From: Gammaproteobacteria bacterium UBA7803 | GTDB lineage: Bacteria; Pseudomonadota; Gammaproteobacteria; Pseudomonadales; Azotimanducaceae | NCBI GenBank assembly: GCA_002480525.1 | Contig: DLCH01000009.1 | Span: 1-64,000, forward strand | Reading direction: 5' to 3' | DNA: 64,000 nt | Part shown: one piece after another, positions 1 to 7,746 of the stretch | Layout of the letters: each line of letters starts with the position of its first letter | Position numbering within the stretch: the stretch's first letter is position 1 | Program-made: the position numbers and the translations under genes | Notes under the pieces: model-generated | Told to the model about the DNA's origin: nothing | Seen by the model: only the letters and a program-made list of their open reading frames with translations | Database searches by the model: none

Positions 1-180
1 TACAGAAAGAAGGGTGCACTACCCATCGCGGCCGGAACCCTGGTCGAGTTGATGCCCGAGTATCGCGCGGCCGAACTAGGCGTATACGCCATTTACCCGT
101 CACGCCGGCATATTGCGCCCAAGATCCGAGCTCTGATCGCGTTCCTGAGCGAGCACTTCGCGGATACACCCGCCAGCTAA
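1..180 (+). CDS. LysR-family transcriptional regulator, C-terminal end (partial)
   Basis: Frame 1 is open from the first base to TAA at 178-180 and encodes the last 59 residues. The segment ELGVYAIYPSRRHIAPKIRA followed by LIAFLSEHF is the typical last strand and helix of the LysR substrate-binding domain, where the final helix after 'P-K-x-R-x-x-I-x-F-L' closes the effector-binding fold. The start and the HTH lie outside the window. It runs in the same direction as the quinone reductase/pirin/nitroreductase genes that follow 150 bases later, so it may regulate them; that is inference from position only. Confidence 0.85.
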   Translation, partial: YRKKGALPIAAGTLVELMPEYRAAELGVYAIYPSRRHIAPKIRALIAFLSEHFADTPAS

Positions 181-327
181 CCGCAGACGCGAAGGAAGCG
201 ACTTCCTCGCCATACTGTCTCACTATCAGCAACAATTAGTTTCGAAAAGCCCTGTTTATTCGAAATCTATGGCCAAATATGCTGTTTCGCATCGTTCAAA
301 TACTGCATTCCCACGGGAGACGAAATC

Positions 328-1299
328 ATGCTCGTCAATGGCCGCTGGTCCGAAAACTGGCATCCGGTCCAAAACAGCGATGCGAATGGCCGGTTCATAC
401 GGCAGCGTTCGGGATTCCGCGATCGCATCGGCGGCGACTCGGCGTTTGCGCCGGAGCGGGGGCGCTATGTGCTGTACCTGGCCTACATCTGCCCCTGGGC
501 TTCGCGCGCGCTGATCGCCCTGCGGCTGAAGGGGCTGGAGGATGTCATCGATGTCCGCGCCGTCGATCCGCGGCTCGGCGACCAAGGCTGGGCGTTCACC
601 CGCGATATGGGCAGCGACGTCGATGACGTCAATGGCGCCAGCCACATGCACGAACTCTACACGCAGGCCGATCCCGCCTACACCGGCCGCGCGACCGTGC
701 CCGTCCTCTGGGACCGCAAGCGCTGGACCATCGTCAACAACGAGTCGGCGGACATCCTGCAGATCTTCGACCGCGATTTCGGCGCGCTGGCGCACCATGA
801 CATCGACCTGCGCCCAGCCGCGCTGGAGCAGGAGATCGCCGAGGTGAGCGCCTACCTTTACACAGACTTCAACAACGGGGTCTACCAGGCCGGGTTTGCG
901 GGGAGCCAAAGCGCGTACGACGAAGCGGTCGGCAAGGTGTTCGCGGCGCTGGATTGGATGCAGCAGCGTCTTGGCACGACACCCTGGCTGGTCGGCGATC
1001 AGTTGACGGAGACCGACATCCGCGCCTTTGTCACGCTGGTGCGCTTCGAACTGGCCTACTCCGGCCTGTTCAAGTGCAACCTGATGCCGCTGTCCGCCTA
1101 CCCGGCGGTGTACGACTACCTGGTCCGACTGCTCAAGATCCCGGCCTTCGCGGCCAGCGTTCGCCCGGATCACATCAAGGCGGGCTACTACTCGATCAAG
1201 GCCCTGAATCCGGGTGGGATCATTCCCGCCGGGCCGGCGCTCGACTACATGCCCGCCTGCTTGAGATCGCAAACAAGTGTCCGGTGTATCGCACGCTGA
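328..1299 (+). CDS. yqjG: Glutathionyl-hydroquinone reductase (Xi-class GST, YqjG/ECM4 type)
   Basis: A 323-residue protein, the usual size of the Xi class of glutathione transferases, which reductively remove glutathione from glutathionyl-hydroquinones in the cytoplasm. The thioredoxin-fold N-terminal half carries the class signature YICPWASR (residues about 52-59), whose Cys-Pro-Trp cysteine is the catalytic residue. NESADILQIF matches the glutathione-binding turn. The all-helical C-terminal half has the YTDFNNGVYQAGFA and ETDIRAFVTLVRF segments typical of YqjG. The tail (ACLRSQTSVRCIAR) is unlike the family and may be a late frame change at the 3' end. It is followed by a pirin and a nitroreductase on the same strand, a common electrophile/quinone-stress group. 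Confidence 0.93.
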   Translation: MLVNGRWSENWHPVQNSDANGRFIRQRSGFRDRIGGDSAFAPERGRYVLYLAYICPWASRALIALRLKGLEDVIDVRAVDPRLGDQGWAFTRDMGSDVDDVNGASHMHELYTQADPAYTGRATVPVLWDRKRWTIVNNESADILQIFDRDFGALAHHDIDLRPAALEQEIAEVSAYLYTDFNNGVYQAGFAGSQSAYDEAVGKVFAALDWMQQRLGTTPWLVGDQLTETDIRAFVTLVRFELAYSGLFKCNLMPLSAYPAVYDYLVRLLKIPAFAASVRPDHIKAGYYSIKALNPGGIIPAGPALDYMPACLRSQTSVRCIAR

Positions 1300-1336
1300 G
1301 CTCGGAAATTCGGATTCAAACACAGGAGATCAAGTC

Positions 1337-2254
1337 ATGAGCATCCAAGCCACAGCGGACCCCGCCTGCAACGGCTGCGAGTCGACCCCCGACATCGCAA
1401 CCCTGATCGATGGCAAGCCGCGCGATATCGGCGGCTTCGGTGTGCGGCGGCTCCTTCCGTCGGCCGCTCGCCGTCGGGTCGGCCCTTTCGTGTTTTTCGA
1501 CCACATGGGTCCGGCGAACCTTGCTGCGGGCCAGGGACTGGATGTGCGGCCCCACCCGCATATCGGCCTGGCCACGGTTACCTACCTGTTCGACGGTGAG
1601 ATCCTGCACCGCGATAGCCTGGGTTCGCGGCAGGCAATCCGCCCTGGCGCCGTCAACTGGATGACGGCCGGCAGCGGCATCGTGCATTCCGAGCGCAGCG
1701 CCGATCAGGAGCGCTGGAACCCCTCTCAGCTCGACGGACTGCAACTCTGGGTGGCGCTGCCCAGCGCCCACGAGGAGACCGATCCCAGCTTCCACCATCA
1801 CCCAGCGGATTCGCTGCCGCTGGTGGATCGCGACGGCAACCAGCTACGCGTTCTGGCCGGCGAGGCCTACGGTGCCAGTTCGCCAGTGCACGTGCTCTCG
1901 CCACTGTTCTACGTGGAGGCTTTCCTGTCGGCCGGTGGAACCCTGAACCTGCCAGACGATTATGCCGAGCGGGCTCTGTACGTCGTCGAAGGCGCGGTTT
2001 CATGCGGGCCGGAACGCGCCTCACCGGGCCGCATGCTGATATTCGAGACCGGCCGCGCGATCCGCATCAGCGCCGAGCATGGTGCGCGCGTCATGCTTTT
2101 CGGCGGGGAACCGCTGGACGGCGAGCTGCACATCTGGTGGAACTTTGTCTCCAGCTCAACGGACAGAATCGAGAAGGCGCGTCACGACTGGCAGGCCGGA
2201 CTTTTTCCCACGGTGCCCGGCGATGAGCGTGAGTTCATCCCTGCACCCCACTGA
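1337..2254 (+). CDS. Pirin family protein
   Basis: A bicupin of 305 residues from ATG 1337, preceded by AGGAGAT at 1324. The N-terminal cupin has the pirin signature FVFFDHMGPA, then RPHPHIGLATVTYLFDGEI and SERS, which supply the His/His/His/Glu metal ligands (HPHIG, H in IVHSE). The C-terminal half ends with LFGGEPLDGELHIWWNFVSS, a conserved pirin closing motif. Bacterial pirins bind Fe and some have quercetinase activity or modulate metabolism; the actual substrate cannot be told from sequence. It lies 37 bases after yqjG and 16 bases before the nitroreductase, so the three are probably cotranscribed. Confidence 0.93.
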   Translation: MSIQATADPACNGCESTPDIATLIDGKPRDIGGFGVRRLLPSAARRRVGPFVFFDHMGPANLAAGQGLDVRPHPHIGLATVTYLFDGEILHRDSLGSRQAIRPGAVNWMTAGSGIVHSERSADQERWNPSQLDGLQLWVALPSAHEETDPSFHHHPADSLPLVDRDGNQLRVLAGEAYGASSPVHVLSPLFYVEAFLSAGGTLNLPDDYAERALYVVEGAVSCGPERASPGRMLIFETGRAIRISAEHGARVMLFGGEPLDGELHIWWNFVSSSTDRIEKARHDWQAGLFPTVPGDEREFIPAPH

Positions 2255-2270
2255 ATCGGAGGAATACATC

Positions 2271-2858
2271 ATGAATCGAGTTGCGCCAACTGACGCCCCC
2301 ATCCAGGAACTACTGAGCAAGCGCTGGAGCCCGTATGCGTTTGATCCCGAACGCACGGTCGCTGCCGAAGACCTGCATGCACTCTTCGAAGCCGCGCGCT
2401 GGATGATGTCGTCCTACAACGCCCAGCCCTGGCGCTACATTGTCGGCACGCGCGATGGCAGTCCCGAGATCCGTGACCGCATTTTCAACGTGCTGCTGGA
2501 GGGCAACCAGCCTTGGGCCAGGAATGCGCCGGTGCTCGCTCTGGGCATCGTGCAGCACAACTTCGAACACAACGGCAAACCTAACAAGGCCGCGGTTCAC
2601 GACCTCGGCGCCGCCTCCGCCGGTTTGACCTTCGAAGCAGCGGCTCGCGGCCTGGCCGTCCACCAGATGATCGGCATCGATCCAGACAAGGCGCGTGAGA
2701 CATTCGAGCTGGCGGACGGGCTGGAGGCTTTCACCGGTCTGGCCATCGGCTACCCCGGCGAGGCGTCCATGATTCCCGACGAATACGCGCAGCGTGACCG
2801 GCAACCGCGCGAACGTAAAGCGCTCGCCGAGATCATCCTCGCAGGATCGATCGGTTGA
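2271..2858 (+). CDS. Nitroreductase family protein
   Basis: A 195-residue FMN-dependent oxidoreductase from ATG 2271, with GGAGGAA at 2257-2263 as ribosome site. RWSPYAFDPERTV near residues 18-30 and FEAARWMMSSYNAQPWRYIVG are the FMN phosphate- and ring-binding segments of the nitroreductase fold, and AAASAGLTFEAAARGLAVHQM-type sequence matches the dimer helix (read here as GAASAGLTFEAAARGLA). LAIGYPG near the end is the conserved strand before the last helix. It reduces nitroaromatics or quinones with NAD(P)H in this family. It is the last gene of the yqjG-pirin-nitroreductase group and the last chromosomal gene before the putative island boundary. Confidence 0.93.
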   Translation: MNRVAPTDAPIQELLSKRWSPYAFDPERTVAAEDLHALFEAARWMMSSYNAQPWRYIVGTRDGSPEIRDRIFNVLLEGNQPWARNAPVLALGIVQHNFEHNGKPNKAAVHDLGAASAGLTFEAAARGLAVHQMIGIDPDKARETFELADGLEAFTGLAIGYPGEASMIPDEYAQRDRQPRERKALAEIILAGSIG

Positions 2859-3372
2859 GCGCCTGTCCGGGTCGGCCGTCGGACGTTGAGACGGTCGCGC
2901 TCGCACGGTCCGATCCCGGGTTCCTGATAGTCTTCGTGGCTAGCGACAGAAAAACGGCCCGGTGGGCGTAACAAGCACGAAAGCATGATCGCGATAGGGG
3001 CTGAAATCCGAGTGGCATCATCGTGTCTCAACGTCGGGTGGCGCTTTTTGCGCGGCATGGAGGCGGCGGGATGCTACCGTGCTCACCGTTGTTCGCGCCG
3101 TCCCTGGAGCGAGGTTACACTTCGAGCCTGGCCCCAGGGCGGGCGTCTGTGCCCGCCCGCTCTCGCCTGACCAAACTGTGCTCGGCCCAGGAATAGGCGA
3201 AGAGGTAAGGAAGATGATTCACGGCATCCATGCCGCGGCGCCTTCATCCTGCGAAGCACCAGGGCTCGCGTCACCGCAAATCGCCGGTAGGCGATTTGCT
3301 GCTCGCCCGTCGGGCGCGGTGCGCCCGACCCCACGTCCGTTCCGGACGCGGTTTCAACCCAACAGCTTCAGC
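2859..3372. other. Non-coding stretch with a series of perfect hairpins
   Basis: No coding region is convincing here. The sequence holds a series of short perfect inverted repeats: GGGCGGGC 3137-3144 with GCCCGCCC 3151-3158; GCAAATCGCC 3276-3285 with GGCGATTTGC 3290-3299; GTCGGGCGC 3309-3317 with GCGCCCGAC 3321-3329; and CGTCCG 3334-3339 with CGGACG 3343-3348. The last three follow each other within 75 bases and lead straight into the terminator at 3373. They may be terminators for the upstream operon, intergenic palindromes, or part of a structured RNA. Confidence 0.6.
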
Positions 3373-3411
3373 AAAAACGAAAAAAGCCCCGATGGGGCTT
3401 TTTTCGTTTTT
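3373..3411. terminator. Bidirectional intrinsic terminator at the island edge
   Basis: An 18-base arm AAAAACGAAAAAAGCCCC at 3373-3390, a GAT loop, and its exact complement at 3394-3411. The GC core is flanked by A and T runs, so it works as a rho-independent terminator in both directions. On the minus strand it begins directly after CCACCA, exactly where a tRNA or tmRNA terminator sits. Confidence 0.92.
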
Positions 3412-3426
3412 GGTGGAGGCGGCGAC
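3411..3426 (-). other. Putative left attachment site: tmRNA (or tRNA) 3'-end remnant
   Basis: The plus strand TGGTGGAGGCGGCG at 3411-3424 is the complement of GCCGCCTCCACCA, the usual 3' end of ssrA (tmRNA) in proteobacteria, and the terminator follows at once on the minus strand. The upstream T-arm (…GGTTCGAATCCC) is missing, so only the short 3' end remains. This is the pattern left when an element integrates into the 3' end of an RNA gene: the core plus native terminator stay at one end and the restored gene is carried at the other. The match is only about 14 bases, so a tRNA gene or chance is not excluded. The 110 bases from here to 3535 hold nothing else recognisable. Confidence 0.5.
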
Positions 3427-3535
3427 AATCACATCGCCTTATGAATCAATACTTTGCGCCGCTAAACGCCAGAAATGCCCTCATAAATACCCCCGGATCA
3501 CTTCGCTTGGGTTTTTGGCCAGTGTCAGGCAGATT

Positions 3536-4864
3536 TTAACGCTCTTCAGGCGCTCGCCATGCGTCGAATCGCTCCAGCGCATCGGTGCTGCCGATCAGGG
3601 CGCGCGCCCGTCGAAGTCGCTCTATTGTGCGCTCCCGTTGCTCGTCAGGTAAATCCTGCGCGCGGCGTTCGGCGTCCGCGAAGAACTCCTCGAGTCGCTT
3701 GGCTTCTGCCCAAGCATCGATGACGTGGAGCAGGTCCTCTTTGCTGTCCTTCAGGGCCTTGGCAGCCCGCCGTGCCTCCTCTTCGCGGCGCCACTGCTCG
3801 CGCTGAGCTTCCCAGCGCTGGCGTTCGATCTCCGCCTGGCGCTCTCCTTCCTCGACGAGCCGCGCTATTTCGACCGTGGCCTTCTCCAGCTCCCGAACGA
3901 TGGCCGGGATCCGGCCGGAAAGGGCCCGGGACGGGGTCTCTCGCCACTGCTGCGTCCAATTGGCCCGCGGGTACGGCGAGTAGGCCTGGAGGCATAGGCG
4001 CCCGGTCGGGAAGTCGTGGGTGCTCGTCCAACCATAGTCCTGCGCGTACCGGCCGCGCCGCTTGGGCACGAAATCGGTCAGCCGAACGTATTCGCCGTTC
4101 ACATACCGGGCCTCGGCAGCCTCTGACATCTCGATGACGGTGAGGCCGATTGCCACGGTGCCGATGTAGACCACCGTGCAGCGCATCGGTGACCACAGGT
4201 TGTTATGGTGGTGACCTTTCCCAGGGTTCTCCCGCTCGTCCACATCCGCGCGATGGAATCGCTCCGAATTGGGCGCGATGACCACGCGATGGTCCCTGGC
4301 TTCCAGCGCCAGGAAAAGTTCGTTCGCAAAGGCGATAGCCTTGTCCAACCCGGTCTGGGTGACGGCCAGGTCGACGAGCAGTTTCTTGGCCGGCTTGAGG
4401 TATTTGCCGTGCCAGGAGAGACGACCTGCCTCGAACAGCGGCTTGGCTCCGCTGACCAGTGGATGCCGATCCGGAAGCTGCCGCTTTACCGTGCGCTTCC
4501 CTCGTGGCCGCTGGTCGGGTGGCTTCGGGAGGGATCGGGCCCGCTTCGGCAAGGCTCCGTCCCGCGTCCACTCGAGCGGGTCGCCCGGACGCGGTTCGGG
4601 GAGCGGCGGTTGCTTCGGCGCTTTGCCGACCGCCAGCTTCGCCCAATAGCCGCGCTCAGGCCGCGGTACGTTGAGCAGCGTGCAGACGCGGGCCATGTAG
4701 CTGGACGAGACGCCGAACCGGGCCGCCACCCGGAGCATGGGCTCGGACCAGACCATCTCGTATAGCGCTTCTCGGCTGACCGGGCCCTCGCTGCTGTCAG
4801 TCAGCGACGCCGGTACCTGCGTTGCGTCTTGTTCCTCTGTCACGATGCTCGATTGATCCCACAT
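3536..4864 (-). CDS. HTH/coiled-coil protein of unknown function, island-associated
   Basis: About 442 residues from ATG 4864 (an upstream ATG at 4915 would add 17). Near residues 30-75 the segment SREALYEMVWSEP then RVAARFGVSSSYMARVC and VPRPERGYWAKLAVGKAP looks like a helix-turn-helix followed by a conserved Pro-rich 'GyW' turn. The middle (residues about 140-320) is mixed alpha/beta with no motif I recognise. The last 130 residues are a charged Arg/Glu coiled coil (EIERQRWEAQREQWRREEEA and onward). I do not know the function; similar proteins occur in genomic islands. It is divergent from abiEi, with the AbiE operator between them, so the two may share control. Confidence 0.75.
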   Translation of the reverse strand: MWDQSSIVTEEQDATQVPASLTDSSEGPVSREALYEMVWSEPMLRVAARFGVSSSYMARVCTLLNVPRPERGYWAKLAVGKAPKQPPLPEPRPGDPLEWTRDGALPKRARSLPKPPDQRPRGKRTVKRQLPDRHPLVSGAKPLFEAGRLSWHGKYLKPAKKLLVDLAVTQTGLDKAIAFANELFLALEARDHRVVIAPNSERFHRADVDERENPGKGHHHNNLWSPMRCTVVYIGTVAIGLTVIEMSEAAEARYVNGEYVRLTDFVPKRRGRYAQDYGWTSTHDFPTGRLCLQAYSPYPRANWTQQWRETPSRALSGRIPAIVRELEKATVEIARLVEEGERQAEIERQRWEAQREQWRREEEARRAAKALKDSKEDLLHVIDAWAEAKRLEEFFADAERRAQDLPDEQRERTIERLRRARALIGSTDALERFDAWRAPEER

Positions 4865-4908
4865 CCGTCGGCCAGTGGTCGTTAAGGTGGCGCGTCGCGC
4901 AGATAAAT

Positions 4909-4955
4909 GATACAAATCCTAGGTATCTAGGGTCTACACATCGAGTATTTGTATC
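4909..4955. promoter_or_regulatory. Inverted-repeat operator upstream of abiEi
   Basis: GATACAAAT at 4909-4917 and its exact complement ATTTGTATC at 4947-4955 face each other across 29 bases, the right arm ending 1 base before the abiEi ATG. The arms extend with one mismatch (AATGATACAAAT against ATTTGTATCAAT). The 29-base spacer contains CCTAGG/TATCTAGGG, AT-rich enough for a promoter. Known AbiEi antitoxins repress their own promoter by binding inverted repeats, so this is the likely autoregulatory site. It would also face the divergent HTH gene. Confidence 0.7.
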
Positions 4956-4956
4956 A

Positions 4957-5574
4957 ATGGCAAAGCCCCGAACGCAGCGTGAGCTCGCCCAAACCCTGCT
5001 GAAGAAGCAGGGGATCATGCGCCTGCTCGAGCTGCGCGAGGCCGGCGTGACCGCGGCGACAATGAGTCGTATGGAGCGGGCCGGCGAAGTCATCCGCCTG
5101 TCGCGGGGCGTCTATCAGCTGCCCGATGCCGACCTGGACCCCAATCACAGCCTGGCGGAGGCGACGAAGCGGGTGCCCAAGGGCATCGTTTGTCTCGTCT
5201 CGGCTCTGGCATTCCATGGCCTGACCGACCAGCTACCTCCGAAAGTCTGGATGGCGATTGGACCCAAGAAATGGGCGCCGCAGCGCAGCGGTACGGGCAT
5301 CCGTATTGTGCGTTTCACAGACACCCTGCTGAGGGAGGGCATCGAGACGCACGTGATCGAAGGCGTGTCGGTGAAAGTCTTTGGCGTGGCCAAGACGGTG
5401 GCAGATTGCTTCCGACATCGCGGGAAAGTGGGCCAGTCTGTCGCGATCGAGGGGCTCCAGGAGGCGCTGAGGCAACGCAAGGCGACTCCGGCGGAAATCG
5501 CTCGTCAAGCCGAGAAGGGCGGGGTGTCCACAGTCGTGCGGCCGTATCTCGAGGCACTGACTGCCAATGCCTAG
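4957..5574 (+). CDS. abiEi: AbiEi-type antitoxin/transcriptional repressor (type IV TA)
   Basis: A 205-residue protein from ATG 4957. The N-terminal winged helix (residues about 1-75) reads LLELREAGVTAATMSRMERA then GEVIRLSRGVYQLPDA, the standard AbiEi DNA-binding segment, and KGIVCLVSALAFHGLTDQLP is the conserved core of the AbiEi C-terminal domain, followed by the GVSVKVFGVAKTVADCFRHR segment also typical of the family. It neutralises AbiEii and represses its own promoter in characterised systems. It overlaps abiEii by 8 bases. The repressor most likely controls the whole six-gene run that continues into Wadjet. Confidence 0.92.
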   Translation: MAKPRTQRELAQTLLKKQGIMRLLELREAGVTAATMSRMERAGEVIRLSRGVYQLPDADLDPNHSLAEATKRVPKGIVCLVSALAFHGLTDQLPPKVWMAIGPKKWAPQRSGTGIRIVRFTDTLLREGIETHVIEGVSVKVFGVAKTVADCFRHRGKVGQSVAIEGLQEALRQRKATPAEIARQAEKGGVSTVVRPYLEALTANA

Positions 5575-6442
5575 GGAGATCAGAAACATCGGCGCCTCCG
5601 TTCGGGCGCGCCTGCAGAATCTCTCCCGAGAAACGGGACAGAGTTTCGAGCTGATACTCACCCGCTATGCGTTGGAACGCCTGCTTTACCGTCTCAGCAC
5701 GTCGGCCTTCTCGGACCGATTCGTGCTCAAGGGCGCGATGCTGCTGACGAGCTGGTTTACGGACCCACACCGGGCTACTCGCGATCTCGACCTGTTGGGG
5801 TTCGGCGATCCAAACCCGGAGGCGATGGTCGCAGCATTCCAGGAGATTCTTGCGATAGACGTCGAGGATGGCGTCGAGTTCGATTCGAACGCGGTACGTG
5901 TCGACCAGATCCGGGAGGAGCTCGAGTACGGCGGACTGCGGCTGCGCACGACCGCATCGATCAGCGGTGCCCGTATCGCTGTAACAGTCGACGTCGCATT
6001 CGGAGACGCGTTGGAGCCGGGTGCCGAGGTCATCAACTATCCGTGCATGCTGGACCTTCCCGCACCTCGCCTGCGCGCGTATGCCCGCGAAACGGTGATT
6101 GCCGAGAAATTCCAGGCAATGGTGGCGCTTGGGCGCGCGAACAGCCGGATGAAGGACTTCTATGACATTTGGCTCCTCAGCCAATCGTTTCCGTTCGACG
6201 ACGACCGACTGGCACGCGCAATCGCCGCGACCTTCGAACGGCGCGAGACCGAGGTCCCGGTCAACCTACCGGATGCCCTTACCCCGGCCTTCGCCGAGGA
6301 TGAGCAGAAGCAGCGTCAGTGGAATGCTTTTCTGGACAACGTGGCGCTTCGTCCCGGCAGCCTACCTGAGGTGATCGAAGGTGCTGCCCGATTCCTCATG
6401 CCTCACGCCATCGCCGCAGCGAAGCTCGGCAGGAGCGATTGA
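5567..6442 (+). CDS. abiEii: AbiEii-type nucleotidyltransferase toxin
   Basis: A 291-residue protein starting at ATG 5567 inside the end of abiEi. FSDRFVLKGAMLLTSWF and then ATRDLDLLGFGD form the nucleotidyltransferase active site of the AbiEii/DUF1814 family (Gly-x-x-Leu motif with the Asp-x-Asp pair RDLDL, residues about 44-72). The downstream KFQAMVALGRANSRMKDFYDIWLL is the second conserved AbiEii motif with its Lys and Asp. AbiEii toxins block growth, and related MenT enzymes add nucleotides to tRNA; the target here is not known. Its TGA (6440-6442) overlaps the jetA ATG by one base in the ATGA arrangement, so it is translationally linked to Wadjet. Confidence 0.92.
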   Translation: MPREIRNIGASVRARLQNLSRETGQSFELILTRYALERLLYRLSTSAFSDRFVLKGAMLLTSWFTDPHRATRDLDLLGFGDPNPEAMVAAFQEILAIDVEDGVEFDSNAVRVDQIREELEYGGLRLRTTASISGARIAVTVDVAFGDALEPGAEVINYPCMLDLPAPRLRAYARETVIAEKFQAMVALGRANSRMKDFYDIWLLSQSFPFDDDRLARAIAATFERRETEVPVNLPDALTPAFAEDEQKQRQWNAFLDNVALRPGSLPEVIEGAARFLMPHAIAAAKLGRSD

Positions 6443-7746
6443 TGCCATCGGATCCGAGCCGCCTCATTGCTGCACTCGCACGAGACCGGATTAATCTCGA
6501 TCTGAAAACGCTCGACCTGTGTTTTCTTGCCGGCCTGTACCTGCGGGCCGACCGGGCGTCGCTCGCGTCGTTCGAAGAAGACGTGCTGATCGATATGTTC
6601 GAGCAGGTATGCGACGTGGTAGATCCGGGTGCAGAGCGTCCACGCAAGCGAGCGACCCACGCCATACAACGACTCCGCGACCAGCGCATGCTGGCCCGAG
6701 TGGATGGCGCGGGCATCGTTCGATCGGGTGAGTACACGCTGACGCGACTGGCGGCCGCAGTCGTCGAGTACTTCCTCGCCGATGAAGCACTCACGCGCGA
6801 GAGCTTGACTCTGCTCACGGGCACCCTTCGGGCCCAGCTTGCCGAGATCCTCGCGGCAGCCAGGCGTGCTGAAACCGAGGACGCCTGGCGGGAGCATGTG
6901 GTGGCTCCCCTGCGGATAACCGTTGGAGATCTCGTTGGCGGCATTGAGCGCCGGCAGCGGGGACTCGATTCACAACAGGAAGAGGTGCAGGCAGAGATCG
7001 CCAAACTCCTGCAGGTGGATTGGTTCGGCGCCGTCGATCGATGCCAGTCGCTGCTCGACACGACTACCAATACGCTGCGGGAACTCAACGAGGTCCTGCT
7101 CCGCGACACCCATCACTTCGTCGCGCTGCTGCAAGAGATCCAGGCCTTGGCTTCCGAGGCGGAGCAGGCCGAGCCCGAAGAGGCGGTGCAACGCGTCATC
7201 GAGCACGTCGATCGCATAGCGGCGTGGGGCGGCGCCCGGCAGCGCGCGTGGTCGGAGTATTACCAATACGTTCATCGCTATCTTCGCGATGTCGTACGCC
7301 TCGACCCCGACCGAGCGTTGAGTCAGCGGCTGCGCGACCAGGTCGCGAACTGGCCGTCGACACCGTTCCACTTGCTCGTGGCGGCGGCACCGTCAATCCG
7401 GCTGCTCCGTCCCCTCGAATCACGAGTTGAGCGGCCAGCTGTCATGAGACCACGTACGGACCGGGAGGGCTCGCCTGATCTTGTCGATCCGGAAGATGCC
7501 GGCCTGAACATCGAGACATTGGTGGAAGGCGCGCTGGCCGCAGGCGCTCGATCCCTGGCCGAGGTGACCGAGTGGGTGTTACCGCAGTTTCCCGCTGATC
7601 TTCGTTACGCCGTCACAGGCCGTGTAGCCGACGTGCTCGCGCGCATCACCCGGACACGCAGCGCGATTGAGCGTCCGTGGCGTACCGTTGCGCCACGCCT
7701 GGAAGTGGAGGACTGGGAGCTGCCGAGGGAGGGAGATCGACGGTGA
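6442..7746 (+). CDS. jetA: Wadjet protein JetA (MukF/MksF-like kleisin, DUF3375)
   Basis: A 434-residue protein from ATG 6442. It resembles DUF3375/JetA proteins: an N-terminal winged-helix region with RINLDLKTLDLCFLAGLYLR, a long helical middle (residues about 100-330) including RRAETEDAWREHVVAPLRIT and EEVQAEIAKLLQVDWFG, and a C-terminal winged-helix tail. In Wadjet the kleisin bridges the JetC ATPase heads and binds JetB. The place in the operon (directly before jetB, jetC, jetD) settles the call, since sequence conservation in this family is weak. The 4-base overlap at the 3' end with jetB is the usual coupled arrangement. A TTG at 6439 is also in frame but ATG is preferred. Confidence 0.9.
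   Translation: MPSDPSRLIAALARDRINLDLKTLDLCFLAGLYLRADRASLASFEEDVLIDMFEQVCDVVDPGAERPRKRATHAIQRLRDQRMLARVDGAGIVRSGEYTLTRLAAAVVEYFLADEALTRESLTLLTGTLRAQLAEILAAARRAETEDAWREHVVAPLRITVGDLVGGIERRQRGLDSQQEEVQAEIAKLLQVDWFGAVDRCQSLLDTTTNTLRELNEVLLRDTHHFVALLQEIQALASEAEQAEPEEAVQRVIEHVDRIAAWGGARQRAWSEYYQYVHRYLRDVVRLDPDRALSQRLRDQVANWPSTPFHLLVAAAPSIRLLRPLESRVERPAVMRPRTDREGSPDLVDPEDAGLNIETLVEGALAAGARSLAEVTEWVLPQFPADLRYAVTGRVADVLARITRTRSAIERPWRTVAPRLEVEDWELPREGDRR

Noticed and set aside
256..1323. Long minus-strand open frame (355 residues) opposite the quinone reductase gene
   Set aside because: It mirrors the codons of a well-supported plus-strand gene, and its product is Arg/Asp/Val-rich with no family features.
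3276..3411. CRISPR array or integron attC sites
   Set aside because: The stems differ in sequence and there is no regular spacer length or conserved core.
3411..3426. A complete tmRNA or tRNA gene at the boundary
   Set aside because: Only the 3'-terminal bases are present; no T-arm or anticodon stem can be built in either direction.
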